NCBI RefSeq assembly: GCF_000264995.1
Contig: NW_006767438.1
Location: 248,001-312,000, forward strand
Direction: 5' to 3'
DNA: 64,000 nt
DNA from: Punctularia strigosozonata HHB-11173 SS5
Taxonomy: Eukaryota; Basidiomycota; Agaricomycetes; Corticiales; Punctulariaceae
Position 1 is the stretch's first letter; each line of letters starts with the position of its first letter. The notes below the pieces were generated by a model. That model made no database searches and was not told the origin of the DNA. It saw nothing but the letters and a program-made list of their open reading frames with translations. The translations under genes and the position numbers were made by a program. This document shows, in pieces, positions 36,487-47,914 of the stretch.

Positions 36487-38132
36487 TCATTGATCCGCAA
36501 CCACGTCTTGTATGCGGCGGATACATGCCCTCCTTTCCAGACAAAGCGTCAAGTCTGATGCTGTAGGCCTGGCCTGTGGATGGTCTTCCCAACACCATTG
36601 CATGACAGCCCATAGCCACTCCGGGAGGGCCAGGCCCCTGCATTCAGTAACCGATGGCTTCGAGGGTTGCCTTCCTTCGTTTGCTCTTGCGTGCATAACC
36701 CTAAAGTCGGACGAAATTTCCGCGAAAGGAGGTTTGAGCGTGAACGCCTGGCGTGCGATGGTGCAGTTCAGCCGACAGAGGAGGAAATGAGCAGATTATG
36801 ACTTGCCTCCAAGAATACCATACCCAGGCAGAATGTGTCAGCGCTCAGCTCGGGAACATGGTCTGATTCGTAGCCCCAAAGCGCTTCGGGAGGGGCCCAT
36901 CGTACGTTCATTGAAAGCGAATTGCCCGTGCCGGCAGAGTAAAACATTCTCGTGATGACACTGAGCCCAAAATCAGACAAACAAGGCCGTCCTCTGTCGT
37001 CGATCAGAACGTTCACCTGAATCATGGATACAAGTCAGCTCCAAGTCACCGTGGACAATCGGAGACGTGAACTCACCGCTCTCAGGTCGCCATGCAGGAA
37101 CGTGTGGTCGTGCAGGTACTGTAGCCCATGACAGATGTCGGTGAGCTTGGTGAAAGATGTCAGTATACTCCTCATTGACAATATATATTCAAGCACTTGC
37201 CAGCTGCAGAAGTTCATCTAATGATGGCTGTCTATGGTCGATGTATCTCAGCATGTGGCCGTTGTCCATCCATGGTGTCACAATCGAGTAGATCGGTGGC
37301 ACGTCCGGGAAATTATCCGAAGCGGCACGATCGCTCTCGAAGAGGTGTAAGCCCAAGAACGTAACAACGTTCGGGTGACTGAGCTGCCGCCAAAATAGAG
37401 CTTCTTGACACATCCTCTGCACGTGTCAAATCAGCTAACGTTCCCGCAAGCCGAGGATCACTTGCAGCATTGTAATCCGTCACATCAGCCCCGGCGTACA
37501 GATACCAGCGCATAGTCTTCAACGCCACGAGTTTGCCTCCGTATCGCCCTGCATAGATATTGCTATAGCCGCCCGTGGCGACAGGCTCCAGCGTATTAGC
37601 AGCCTCTACCCCGGGAATGAACAGGCTTTGGGGTATCACAGAGAAGTACTTCGACAATTTGACGAGCAAACAAGTGGCCCGGCGACGGAACTCGAGAATG
37701 GCCACCCCTCCAAAGCCTGCGCTCCGACCATTTCGAGTACTGTCGAGTATCTAGTAACCAAGTTCTCAGCGGCGATAGTACTCTACATAGTCCAAGACAT
37801 GCACGAACCGTTTGTATCTGATCCATTACCTCCAGGGCTTCGATCTTGTGCATATGTCGAATGGCATCCTGATTAAGGCGGGTATATTCTTCGGGCAGCG
37901 CAAGGATCACGCTTATTTCCGGATCTTCCAGTTCTAGCGTACCGTGAGTGAACGAAGCAGAAGAAACGTGTAGATCGCACGCAGCGGTGGCACCATTTAC
38001 TGCGTTGTCTCCGATGTTGGGCGGATCCGATTTGTGAGGCCAAACACAAGTTTTGCGGGGATTGTGTACGATGAGCTGCACGCTACTCGGGGAGGAACAC
38101 AACTGATATAGATGCTTGCGATGATCAGGCAA
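36487..38132 (-). CDS. TKL-like protein kinase (single kinase domain)
   Basis: Serine/threonine/tyrosine-like kinase of the window's TKL family. The start at 38132 gives an N-terminal helical region (ALPEEYTRLNQDAIRHMHKI), then the family helix EFRRRATCLLVKLSK and PQSLFIPGVEA before the domain. Glycine loop VATGGYSNIYAG, beta-3 LVALKTM, alpha-C MCQEALFWRQLSHPNV, hinge PWMDNGHMLRYID, catalytic loop FLHGDLRAVNVLID, DFG as LSDFGLSV, a WAPPEAL substitute for APE, and a C-lobe end WLWAVMQWCWEDHPQARPT. The 69-nt exon ending at HGDLRA is 37077-37145; a GC-AG intron (36748-36806) follows VFLE. All ATP-handling residues are present although HRD is HGD. The domain ends only about 20 residues before the stop, so there is no C-terminal extension. 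Confidence 0.85.
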
Positions 38133-38356
38133 TGATCATGTGTCCTGTTCGTGTGGTGCCCCGCGGGCGCTTATACATATTGACTCTTACCGCTTTTGCC
38201 GTGCATCTGGTTCGCCGAGTGGCATATTTGCTGTAATCACCTGCATGACATGGGAAACACGTCTGTTATATGATACAATGGATCTGTTCAAGATCGAAAG
38301 AATACAATCTAATTCACACACAGCAAGGTCTCGTGGTAGTCGATAGCGGTTTCGCA

Positions 38357-39859
38357 TTAGCCGATCGCCATCGTCGTGTCTGTAACATCCGAGATGTCCT
38401 GCACAGCAGTGGAAGGAAGTTGCCCTGGTCTTAGAGAGAACACGACATCCTTGATAACCTGTGCAATAAGACCATGTTGGGCTTCAATCGCAATCTTGGT
38501 ACTGTGCCGCGATTCGTGAGTCGCTTTGATTCGGACTGTGATCTGAAAGGCCACCAACCTGTCCTTCACGCTCTTGGCGAGTTGGTTGTCCTCTTTGCCT
38601 CGGCCGACCTTCTATATATGATAGGTTAATGTCGGAAAGAATGGGGTCGAGGATCGTACCTTTTTCTTGTCGGATGCCGAGTTATCAGTCGAGAGAGTTG
38701 GCTCAGGTGCACGAGTGTTCTGCACAGAGCTCTGAGCCTTTGCGAGCTTCTGGTGCAAGTCGGACAATTGTGATACGGCGTATGCCCTATTCTATTTCGG
38801 CGAAGGAATGTCATTAAGACCGAGGCGTTTATTATGATGTATGCAGACGAACTGAGATGAGTGGGCTCTGACTGAGCGTATTGACCCAGTACTTGTTCCA
38901 TAACAAGCCCAGAAGCTCCGTGTCGAGACTACTCTTGAAGATCTGCACTTCAAGCTGATAGTACTGGTTCGCGTGCACTCCGAAATCTTCGATCTTCGAG
39001 AGCGGGATGGATTGGTATTCGGAGGCAGAGGCTGATGGAGGGGTATAGTTCTCAGGGTATGTTCGGAAGGCACCGATATCGACTTTGCCAGCTGAGATGG
39101 TACGGTTGGGGTCGATCTAAGACGTAGCGAGAGTCAGCGTAGGCAGAAAATTGCACAGTGGAATGATATAGATGACATGTACCACAACAGCAACGAAAGG
39201 ATCCTGGAACTTCTGGTTGTTGAGCTGCGTACTGACGTCGATACCGGATAACCAACATCCATAGCCGGGATGCGAGTGATACCAGCCGATGGCGTTCTCC
39301 ATCCTTTTCACCTGAGAGCGTTCAGACAGTGGTGAGAGATAGTGGAAAAATAAGGTCTTGGAGATCAATACCCACCCGTTCACTCCCTTCAATGTACTGC
39401 ACCATGAACTCGTTCGCTTCATTCGCGGCGTTAACCCGCGTTTCCGTTCCCTGCACCGGTAATGCGAAAGAGTCCATGATGACGAGCGAGTCTTTGACGA
39501 CTTTCCCTTGCATAAGCCCCATAATCTCGTACGGCACACCTGATCGTGCGTGGATGACCTATGTCCATATTAGCCTCATCGCCCATCGCGCCACACGAAA
39601 TGTAGCTAACCATCTTGATCAGAGCGACAGCTGATATTTTACATGTCTTGAAGTAATGGGGACTATTGCAGATTTGATGCTCTATCAGACAGCGGATCCG
39701 AACACGCTCCTTGCAGGAGGGGGCGTACTCAGTGGACCACGGAGACTCGCGGTTGATTCGCCTGTTCTCCTCGGCATCAAATCTGTAGATCTCGTCTTGA
39801 GGTGACACCTCCAGTACATCGTTCTCCAGAGAAAAGGTTCTGAGAGCAGTGTCCGCCAT
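38357..39859 (-). CDS. COP9 signalosome subunit 5 (JAMM deneddylase)
   Basis: Catalytic subunit of the COP9 signalosome; removes Nedd8 from cullins. The start at 39859 ([14 protein letters not shown]) matches fungal CSN5 starts. [18 protein letters not shown] leads into the MPN+ domain: [12 protein letters not shown] (the JAMM Glu), [20 protein letters not shown], then [20 protein letters not shown] with the HxHx7Sx2D zinc motif complete. [20 protein letters not shown] and the helical [19 protein letters not shown] / [12 protein letters not shown] segments follow. The C-terminal region has a Thr/Ser/Lys linker and ends near 38357. About eight exons. All metal ligands are present, so an active enzyme is expected. 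Confidence 0.95.
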
Positions 39860-40429
39860 AGCAGCAGACGATGCAGCGGCGAAGGCCAAGCTGAGATCGC
39901 GGGGCTGTAAGCGCTGGTCGAGAGCTCGAGCGCCAGTACAGCCACACACGAATCTCAAGCTCATCGAGGTCAACTACCACAGTAACTATCGTACACGCTG
40001 TGATCCAGTGGTACGAGTACAAAGTACTCAGCATCATTCGATGTGGATACGGCAAGAGCCACGATCTATATTGATGATTCGATGGAGGCGTACCGACTGT
40101 CAAGCCGGATGCCGCGCAGCCCAACTGAGCAGCTAGGCCTGGAATTGAGCTCAAGACTACCGACCGACATGGGCGCCCCGGCGACGCGCTCAAATCCAAT
40201 TCGCGGTTGAGATAGCGACTGTTCCGTTTCGATACGCGAGAGCATCGTTTAGCGATTAGGGAAAATCGCCCAACGTACCCCTTCGTACACTTCTCGAAAG
40301 TCTATGGAGGACGTCTTCGGTGTGGGATTTGGCGGTTGGGAGGAGCGTTGGAGACTTTCGTTGTCTGGAGGTGCGATTCAGCGCTCGGTAACATAGGACG
40401 ACATGCTACGAAAGCCTCGTGGGAACTAA
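39860..40429. other. Intergenic
   Basis: About 570 bp between two minus-strand genes, holding the CSN5 promoter. An in-frame ATG 38 codons upstream of the chosen CSN5 start exists. No other feature seen. Confidence 0.4.
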
Positions 40430-41071
40430 CTAACTGGTGCCCTGGCCCTGCGTATTTTTCGCCGCCAATGCACGCTCCAATTGCTCGAATGCGTCGAGGG
40501 CAACGTTCTTGACCAAGGAACTGATTTTCTCATCGTTGAATTTGCCGTTTGATGCTGGAATCTCAGGGGGCCACTCTGATTCCGCCACACCTCGAGCCCG
40601 GAGGGTGCTTTGCAGCGCAGCGATGGATTGATTGTACGCCTCCAGTGATTCGTCGTACAAGTCGTAAACACATATAGCGCAGCCAGACATGCAACATTCT
40701 TCATGGAAACGGCACCCGTGATGATCAGTGCCCATTTGGAAGCAATGATAGTCATGAGGCGCACCGTCGTCGGCGGGAGGCTTCGGCTGCTCGGGAATGA
40801 CGAGACCGTGAAAGGTTCTCTCTTGCTTTCTCCCATGCCTGACCATGGTACTAGCAGAAACGTCGTCCCCCTGTGAAGCGGGCATCGCATCAAGCTCTTC
40901 TCTTCGAGCTTCTTTGCCACGCGTTGCGCGCTCGAGCCGACGCCAACGTTCGGTCAGGTTCTGCCCGCCGCGCACAGGCCGCCGATGGTCGTCGAGTTCC
41001 ATCCGAGCATCTACGCGGGACCTGGAAGGCATCAAGAAAAGCAAGACGAAGTTCGTCGGTGAAAAAGCCAA
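40430..41071 (-). CDS. Oxidoreductase-like domain protein (OXLD1-like, mitochondrial candidate)
   Basis: Carries the short Cys motif that defines the oxidoreductase-like N-terminal domain: CCMSGCAICVYDLYDESLEAY. In this family a proline-rich PKPP segment and an acidic residue come directly before the CC; here QPKPPADD is separated from it by 22 codons. Those codons are best explained as a stopless 66-nt intron (40699-40764, GTGCGC...ACTGATC...AAG), giving PKPPADDECCMSGC and a 191-residue protein. The N-terminus is hydrophobic then Arg-rich (FVLLFLMPSRSRVDAR), compatible with mitochondrial import. The C-terminus is helical (SSLVKNVALDAFEQLERAL). The molecular role of this family is not established; related proteins are linked to mitochondria. 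Confidence 0.75.
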   Translation of the reverse strand: MAFSPTNFVLLFLMPSRSRVDARMELDDHRRPVRGGQNLTERWRRLERATRGKEARREELDAMPASQGDDVSASTMVRHGRKQERTFHGLVIPEQPKPPADDGAPHDYHCFQMGTDHHGCRFHEECCMSGCAICVYDLYDESLEAYNQSIAALQSTLRARGVAESEWPPEIPASNGKFNDEKISSLVKNVALDAFEQLERALAAKNTQGQGTS

Positions 41072-42484
41072 GATATTTCCAAGCGTCCTTACGAGGTATG
41101 TAATCGGCTTATAGGCCCGGCGAATTGTCCGTACTGTTCCCAGTAAGACCTTCTATAATTAACAAGCCTGGCTAGTGCAGCCAAAGAGGGGAGATTTGGA
41201 GACGGTCGTTTGAGCATGCATCGAGCAGAGCAAGCGAATGAAGCAGGAACCCGGCAGAGACGGACGCACTGGGGGCCCCAAGCCGAGGATGACGGCGGCT
41301 CGCTGCATCACGTGCCATGTCCGGCAAAACCGGACGCGTCCTCGGCCCGGGTCAGTCTCCGAGCCTCCGACGTTCCCAGTGCTTCGCTGTCGTTTGACAG
41401 TAACCTCCTCCAGCTGATGTCCTCAACCAGGCCGTCACCCGATGCATCGCAATGATTTCTCTCTGAAACGATCTATGCATGGCGCTTGTGCGGCGCTCGG
41501 ACAAATGTTGTGCATATCTCTCACTGGACCGTTCGGCTGTGGGACGGGGCGCCGCCATGGAAGGAGGAAGATGACTCGCCGATCCCAGGCGCGCCTACTC
41601 ATCCAACCGCTTCAGACGATATCCCGCCCGCCTGCTCGGGTCAATTTGAAAGTCTTCATGCGAAAGGTACTGCGATCCATGGGTATGTCGCCCGAGGCTA
41701 TGGGACTCGCTACGTCGGGGAGCTTTACCCGTACGCTCGCGTTTCACATAGCTCGCAGCGGCGCTGAAGCCGCGTGTACTCTCCGCGGTCACGACAGAGG
41801 CTCACCTAGAATGCTGTATTGCTGGACCGCCGCCAGGCTGACGATGGGAAAGCCGCTCCCAAACAACGTCCCCACCCTCACGCCTGTCAGTCCAACTGCT
41901 CTAACAAGGAGGCAAGCACGTTTAACGTGGTCCTAGTGCGAGGATCAGTATGACGGAGATGCAAAGGTTAACGCATCATATGCGATCCGAGATCGTTCAG
42001 CGTCGGGGCCGCCTGGGGCCGCGCTATGCTATGGTGGTCTCCCCGATCCCTCCCGCAACGAGCCTGACAGGATTGCGTGGCAAAATCTTGAACTGCGAAG
42101 CGTCGGGAAGGCCTCCGTCAGCGCCATCCCGCCCTCGGCTCTGCACCGTGCTCGCACGCATCTCTGCATCGCAACCGCATGTGCTGCGATTTCGTTGACT
42201 AACCGTGATCGCTCTCGCGCAGGTGCACTGATCCAGGTCCGCACCCCAGTATTTCTCCTACTCTCGGTGCTTCTTTTCGACTCACGCTCCTGTGAGGCTA
42301 CGGAATGCGGCGCTCGCCATTGGTGCTCGCCGTCGTGAACGTGCAAATATTGGGGTACTGCTTCATCGCTATGCTCGAAAAATTTGGGGGGTATATAAGA
42401 TGGACCTGTTCCGCCCTGAAGCTGCAGGACATTGAGTTCTTCACTCGCCTACATCCCTAACCACCTTGGTCATCCGCTGTTGCA
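41072..42484. promoter_or_regulatory. 1.4 kb upstream region of the manganese peroxidase gene
   Basis: No gene supported, despite a 165-codon open frame at 41442-41936 with no domain. A TATA box (TATATAA, 42392-42398) lies 93 bp before the peroxidase ATG, after a G-rich stretch. I found no perfect metal-response element (TGCRCNC) in the proximal 300 bp, so manganese control cannot be claimed from sequence. Confidence 0.5.
42392..42398 (+). promoter_or_regulatory. TATA box of manganese peroxidase gene
   Basis: TATATAAG lies 93 bp upstream of the ATG, within the usual range for fungal ligninolytic peroxidase genes with 5' leaders of 40-60 nt. Confidence 0.7.
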
Positions 42485-43840
42485 ATGGCTTTCACCTCTC
42501 TCCTCGCCTTTGTCGCACTCGCTGCTGTTTCGAGCGCAGTGCCGACCTCCAAGCGCGCTACGTGCCCTGACGGCTCCACCGTCAGCAACGCCGCATGCTG
42601 CGCGTTCATCCCACTCGCTCAGGATCTGCAAGAGACCATCTTCCAGAATGAGTGCGGCGAGGATGGTAAGACCAATCGCTTCACCATTTGATGTCCTGTG
42701 CTGATAGATGTGTACTCAGCTCACGAGGTCATTCGCCTGGCCTTCCACGACGCCATTGCTATCAGCCAAAGCCAAGGCGCCAAGGCGTTAGTGAAATTAT
42801 CATGTCAGATAACATGCACATTATCTGACACACCTCACAGAGGTGGCGGAGCCGACGGTTCGATGCTTTTGTTCCCGACCGTCGAGCCCAACTTCTCGGC
42901 CAACAACGGCATTGACGACAGCGTGAACAACTTGATCCCCTTCCTCTCCAGGCACAACGTCACCGCCGGCGACCTCGTCCAGTTCGCCGGTGCCGTTGCA
43001 CTCAGCAACTGTCCTGGTGCACCTCAGCTTCAATTCATGGCGGGCCGTCCCAACGCCACTGCTCCCGCCATTGATGGCCTCATACCCGAGCCGCAGGACA
43101 GCGTCGACAAGATCCTCGACCGTTTCGCGGACGCCGGCAACTTCTCGCCTTTCGAGGTCGTCTCGCTCCTCGCCTCGCACAGTGTTGCCCGTGCGGACAA
43201 GGTCGACCTGACCATCGACGCTGCGCCCTTCGACACCGTGAGTCCTCCTCTACCCGTACATGCATGAACCTTTGATCCACAATTTATCTCCCCAGACGCC
43301 CTTCACCTTCGACACCCAGGTGTTCCTCGAGGTGCTGCTCACCGGAACTGGCTTCCCAGGAACCGGTAACAACACCGGTGAGGTCGAGTCACCCCTGCCA
43401 GTTTCTAGCGGGAACGATACCGGCGAGCTGCGTCTCCAGTCCGACTTTGCCTTCGCCCGCGACAACCGTACGGCTTGCTTCTGGCAAGGGTTCGTCAACC
43501 AGCAGGATTTCATGGTGAGCAGCTTCAAGGCTGCCATGGCCAAGCTCGCCGTCCTCGGCCACAACACCGAGGACCTAATCGACTGCTCCGACGTCGTACC
43601 CGCGCCCAGCACGGCCACGGTTGCCCCCGCCTCGTTCCCGGCTACTAAGGGCCCTGCGGACCTCGAGCTCGTCTGCAACGCCACGTTCCCGACGCTCACC
43701 GAGGACCGTGAGTATATCGATCCATTCGCGATCCATTGATATTAACAAAATTTCCAGGCGGTGCAACCGAAACTCTCATCCCTCACTGCCCCGACGGCAG
43801 CCAGGACTGCCCTTCCGTGCAGTTCACGGGCCCCGCGTAA
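42485..43840 (+). CDS. Manganese peroxidase (class II, long type)
   Basis: Secreted haem peroxidase oxidising Mn(II) to Mn(III) for lignin attack. Five exons (42485-42665, 42720-42786, 42841-43237, 43296-43707, 43758-43840) give 379 residues. Signal peptide [18 protein letters not shown], short pro-segment ending in Lys-Arg (KR24), mature start ATCPDGS. Precursor E59, E63 and D202 form the Mn(II) site; R66 and H70 (IRLAFHD) are the distal pocket; H196 (LLASHS) is the proximal haem ligand. The position of the LiP/VP surface Trp is Ser ([11 protein letters not shown]), so direct veratryl alcohol oxidation is not expected. The long C-terminal tail ([14 protein letters not shown]...VQFTGPA) with the extra disulfide marks the long-MnP class. 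Intron 2 (42787-42840) has a GTTAGT donor. All motifs intact. Confidence 0.97.
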
Positions 43841-44035
43841 TGTCACCGACGCACCACTATCATGAGCTCACGTAGATTTTCATTGGCATGATTGGTATTT
43901 ATATATACTCGCAATACACGGTACATTCACGACGCGTGAAATCCATCGTTCCCCAAAACCTAAGCTGCAAACCAAAGAGGAAGAGCACGGCATTACAAAT
44001 ACATCGGTAGCGAGAAACCATGGAGTGCTCGCATC

Positions 44036-46299
44036 CTAGGACGAGATGGTGGAGAAACGGAAATGGCCGAGAGCGCCGGCCAAGCTTGAGCCTGACGAGG
44101 TTGTTGAGGAAGAGGAGTCCGGTCTGTCCTCAAATCGACAGGTGCCGTGCATATGGCGGGCATCCTCTTCGTAGACACAAGGCTTCTGGGGGGCTGGTAA
44201 GTCGTTTATCCCGTACGCGAAGCCCCAGAAGTCGGTCGATAGCTCGTGCTCAAGCTCGCCAATGCGGGCCCGCGCCGACTCGTTCATGGCTTCGAGCTCT
44301 TGAAGGCGCCTGGACGCACGCTCGTTTGCGAGCTCGAGTTCCTTGATATGCTCGTGGAGTGTTCGGTTCTCTTGCTTTGCCTTGTTAAGCGCGCTAAACG
44401 CTGATGGACTGGTCAAACAGATTATGATATCCTCCGCAGAAGGACGGTCATGAGGTGAAGGTTTCCAGCAGGACTGAATCAAATGCCAAACATCATCGGA
44501 TAGATGCCTTCTATAGCATTGTTCTGTAGTCGGGCGATCCGGACGAGCGCCTTGGGCGACTCGCAAGATAACCGTACATTCGCGAGGTAGGTGATAGAAT
44601 GGTCGCCGCACGGTATAGAGCTCATAGCCAGATGGTGAGTACGCGGAACGATTCAAACGAGCTTCCAGACTCACTTCGATGCATGTACAAGCATACGAGT
44701 AAATATCGCTTGCACGAGTTCTTCGGAATGTTCCATCACCGAATCTGTCCGGATCCTGCAGCTCAGGGGCCGTCCATCGAGCTGAAGCGCCTTCAATCAT
44801 ACTCGTCTCCTCGAACTCTGATTCCAAAAAGGCAGCCAATCCGAAGTCTGCAAGTCGAACGTGGCCCCCATCGTCTATGAAGATATTGTGCTATAATCTT
44901 GAACTTCAAACAAGACACATGAAGCGAACCACAAGAACCTTACACCACGGAGGTCCCCATGCACGATGTTCTTGCTATGCAGGTAGCTCAGCCCAGATGC
45001 AACCTCCTTAAGCTGTGAGCAAATACGAGGTCATCTAGGTAACGTATCTTTGTGTGCCGTATGGATTCTTACCAGCTGCATGACATCGATAATCTCCGGT
45101 CCCCTCTGTTTCGAATAATCCATCACATTCCCTAAGTGCATCAATGGGGACACCATACACAGCGATGGAGAGAATGTGTCAGCGTCTATTCCCAGGAAAG
45201 GTAGGATATGCGGGTGCTTCATTTGCCTCCAGAATAGCGCTTCACGACAGAACTTCTGCAAGTAAAGGTCTGAGATATCGATAGAACCTCTGGATCCAGA
45301 ACGTACTCTGTGAACTCGCTGTGTCACGTCTCTCTGGCCGATGACTCGCAGTCGCTTGAGAGCAACGTCCTGGTCATCGTACGTCGCCGCATAAACTTCC
45401 GCAGAACCACCTTGGCCAATCGGAGCCGGGCTGGAGTCTTGAACACGTTTCAGATAGAAATTCGAGGGAACGGCATTGCTGGCTTGTGATAGCCCCATTA
45501 GGAGCTGATGAGCACGTCTGTGGTCTGTGGAGAGTCCTTCCACGGCATTATCGGCGTTGTTTTCTTGAAGATGACGGTAGGGACCGGAAAGATCAAGGAA
45601 CTAGAAAGGTATCAGCGATGCAAATTGTTGCAGCCTCGTTGAGATCACTTCTTGTAGCGAATCCATGAAATTGACTGCGTCATCACATTGGAGCTCTAAG
45701 ATTGCTTTGCTGAGTTCATCCGATCGCATGGCGGACCTCAACTTGTCAGCGAGCTCGATCTCGTCCTCTCGGATGCATTTGGTGATAGAGGGGTCTTGAG
45801 CAAGGCCTAAACTGATTGAAACCTGAGATCGCAAGTCAGCGCTTAGCCAAGCTCAAGAGTCGAGAAGATGACATCGATCAACCAGGTTTGATGATGGCGG
45901 AACTTGCTGATGCTGCTGAGCAGGTCCAAGTTCTCAGCCGACCGCAGCAACGACTCAAGGATTGAGGACTCCCTAGAAAGGATGACCGATATGAGTTCAC
46001 TTTCACAGCGGATATCTATATTCACATACTCTTCAATTTTGTGCTCCCGACTCGCCGATATTGCATTGACGAGGGCGGAGAAGGTATTCTGTACGACAAC
46101 TGTTGGAAGAGGCAGGAAGCAGGGAGACTGTTCATGTACTCGCCTTTAGGTGGTAACTGTTGACGATGAAAGATGACCTCACTGTCGCACTTTGGGCGTG
46201 AACACTCGAATGCCAGGAAGATCCGATAATGGCGGAGGGAGGGGGGTTCTGCAAATTATCCTCTTGGATAATGCCCATTGTCAGCGCTATAAGGCTCAT
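44036..46299 (-). CDS. TKL-like protein kinase with C-terminal coiled coil
   Basis: Third member of the family by position. N-terminal exons encode helices (NTFSALVNAISASREHK; CESELISVILSRESS; ADKLRSAMRSDELSKAI), and the start at 46299 is tentative. Kinase domain: RVQDSSPAPIGQGGSAEVYAA (a fuller GxGG loop than in its relatives), DVALKRLRV, CREALFWRQMKHPHILPFLG, the 69-nt exon LSYLHSKNIVHGDLRG, HNIFIDDGG with LADFGLAAF, RWTAPELQD, and WHLIQSCWKPSPHDRPS. A heptad coiled coil (KELELANERASRRLQELEAM) follows, then a Ser-rich end with SSLAGALG. An apparent stopless 54-nt intron lies at 44621-44674. Catalytic Lys, HGD Asp and DFG are all present, and APE is canonical, so activity is plausible. N-terminal exon joins are the weak part. 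Confidence 0.8.
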
Positions 46300-47914
46300 C
46301 GAACCATAGACATCAACCCACCGAAGTGAAGCTTGATACACTCGTTTTCCGACGCATTCTCCGTTTTGACGACAGGGACAAAGCCAGCACCGGGGCCTCC
46401 TGACGATCCAGAGAACATGCTGAAGAAGATTGTAGCAGGATGGTATAACGAATTTCTTCAAGTACGAGGAAATCGCAGTGTCCGACGATGGGAAGTCCTA
46501 GGCTATCATCGAAGTCTTATATGCCATTCTAGACGTGAGTGCATATGATAGCTTCGCACAGCAAGCCAGCGCGCATCTGCTTCCGCTGCAGATTCGGCTG
46601 CTCGTGAGATGCATCTCCTCCGAGTAAGTTAATCCGAAATCAAAGTTCTAGCGCCTTGAGGTGATGAAATCAAGGCCCGGCTCAATGAGCGGTAGAACTG
46701 GAGTAGGCTTTGGTCGCCAGTGCGAGGGCGATACATCAAGTAGCGCGGACGATGGCCTGCTCAGTCTTTGTTGGCATACAGCAATCCTATCTTCGAATCT
46801 CAGTTGAGCAGGTTGCTTGACCGATGACGAAGGTATGGGAGGCTTCAAACTAGATCGTCGCAGTATACTTAGAGCGAGTTCACGATACCTGTTCAGCTAG
46901 CAGTGACACTGAACATTGTTTGCTGCGCGTCATGTGTGCCCTCGACGTCTGCCGCGTTAGCTATTAGCTAAGGCTCAAACAAATCGTCCATGACTCCATC
47001 TGCTGTCGACAAAGGATAACCAGGCCGCAGGTGGCCTCACTGCAACAGTAGGGCGGGGTTTATGCACTCGTTCCCCGGCAACTTGGTGATCTCTTGAGAT
47101 GGACTATTTAATGTTCAACGCTTGGTGTGATCACATATTCTACACAGAATTTTGGTTTCGTCTTATCTTTGCTCTCGTGTGAGGATTACTGTATGCTTGC
47201 TCTCTGACACTAATATGTGCAGGAAACAGTTTCTCGATCAGAGATTTCGGTCTCGCGCCGGTCTCCGTTCATGTTGCACACCCACGAACGTCAACTTGAG
47301 TTCCGAGTTCGCGCCGCAAGTTGGAGACAAATAGGGACCGACCATTGTTATCGCCAACCGATGAATTAGACACTTGCAGAACTCCGTCGTCTCTTTGAAG
47401 GACGATCGCTGGCTGTTTTCACCATGGATCTACCAACTTCGAATCATACCAAAAGCCAAGGAAAGCCTCGATTTGGCCTTACTGAATACGACCTCCACCG
47501 CCTCCACGATGCTGTATACTGCCAATAGTGTACGGCTCTGAGATCCTGACATAGGCGCCCGCGTCACATGGTCGGAGCTTATTAACACTCGTGCATTTAA
47601 AGCGCTGGTAAGCTTTGAAGATTATGATAAACCAATGCGCGGGCTGTCCCACCGAACGATTCTTGATCTCTTCACCTCATAGGCGGGACCCTCTATGTGC
47701 GGCCAGAGGCGAGACTGAACGATCTTCGGCGCTTCAGTTGGATTATTTTGCAGCCGCATCCTGATCCTATCACTTGCAAGATCCTTCGGTATGCCGTTTG
47801 GTCTGCGCTGGGTCTTACCCACCACTGACGTCTTAGTACATATCTCCTTGCCGAATTCGATCCAGACTCCTTCGATGACCCGCACGTCAGTGCTCCTCGA
47901 TCCACGACGCCAAC
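46300..47914. other. 1.6 kb region with no supported gene
   Basis: Between the starts of two kinase genes facing away from each other, so both promoters are here. A minus-strand open stretch at about 46648-46900 (Pro/Ser-rich, SSSVKQPAQLRFEDR) is flanked by no convincing splice sites. I found no kinase motifs. It may include decayed sequence from earlier family rearrangements. Confidence 0.4.

Noticed and set aside
41442-41936. Frames upstream of the peroxidase including an HWTVRLWD string suggestive of a WD40 repeat
   Set aside because: Only one WD-like string in a different frame from the longest open frame, and no further repeats.
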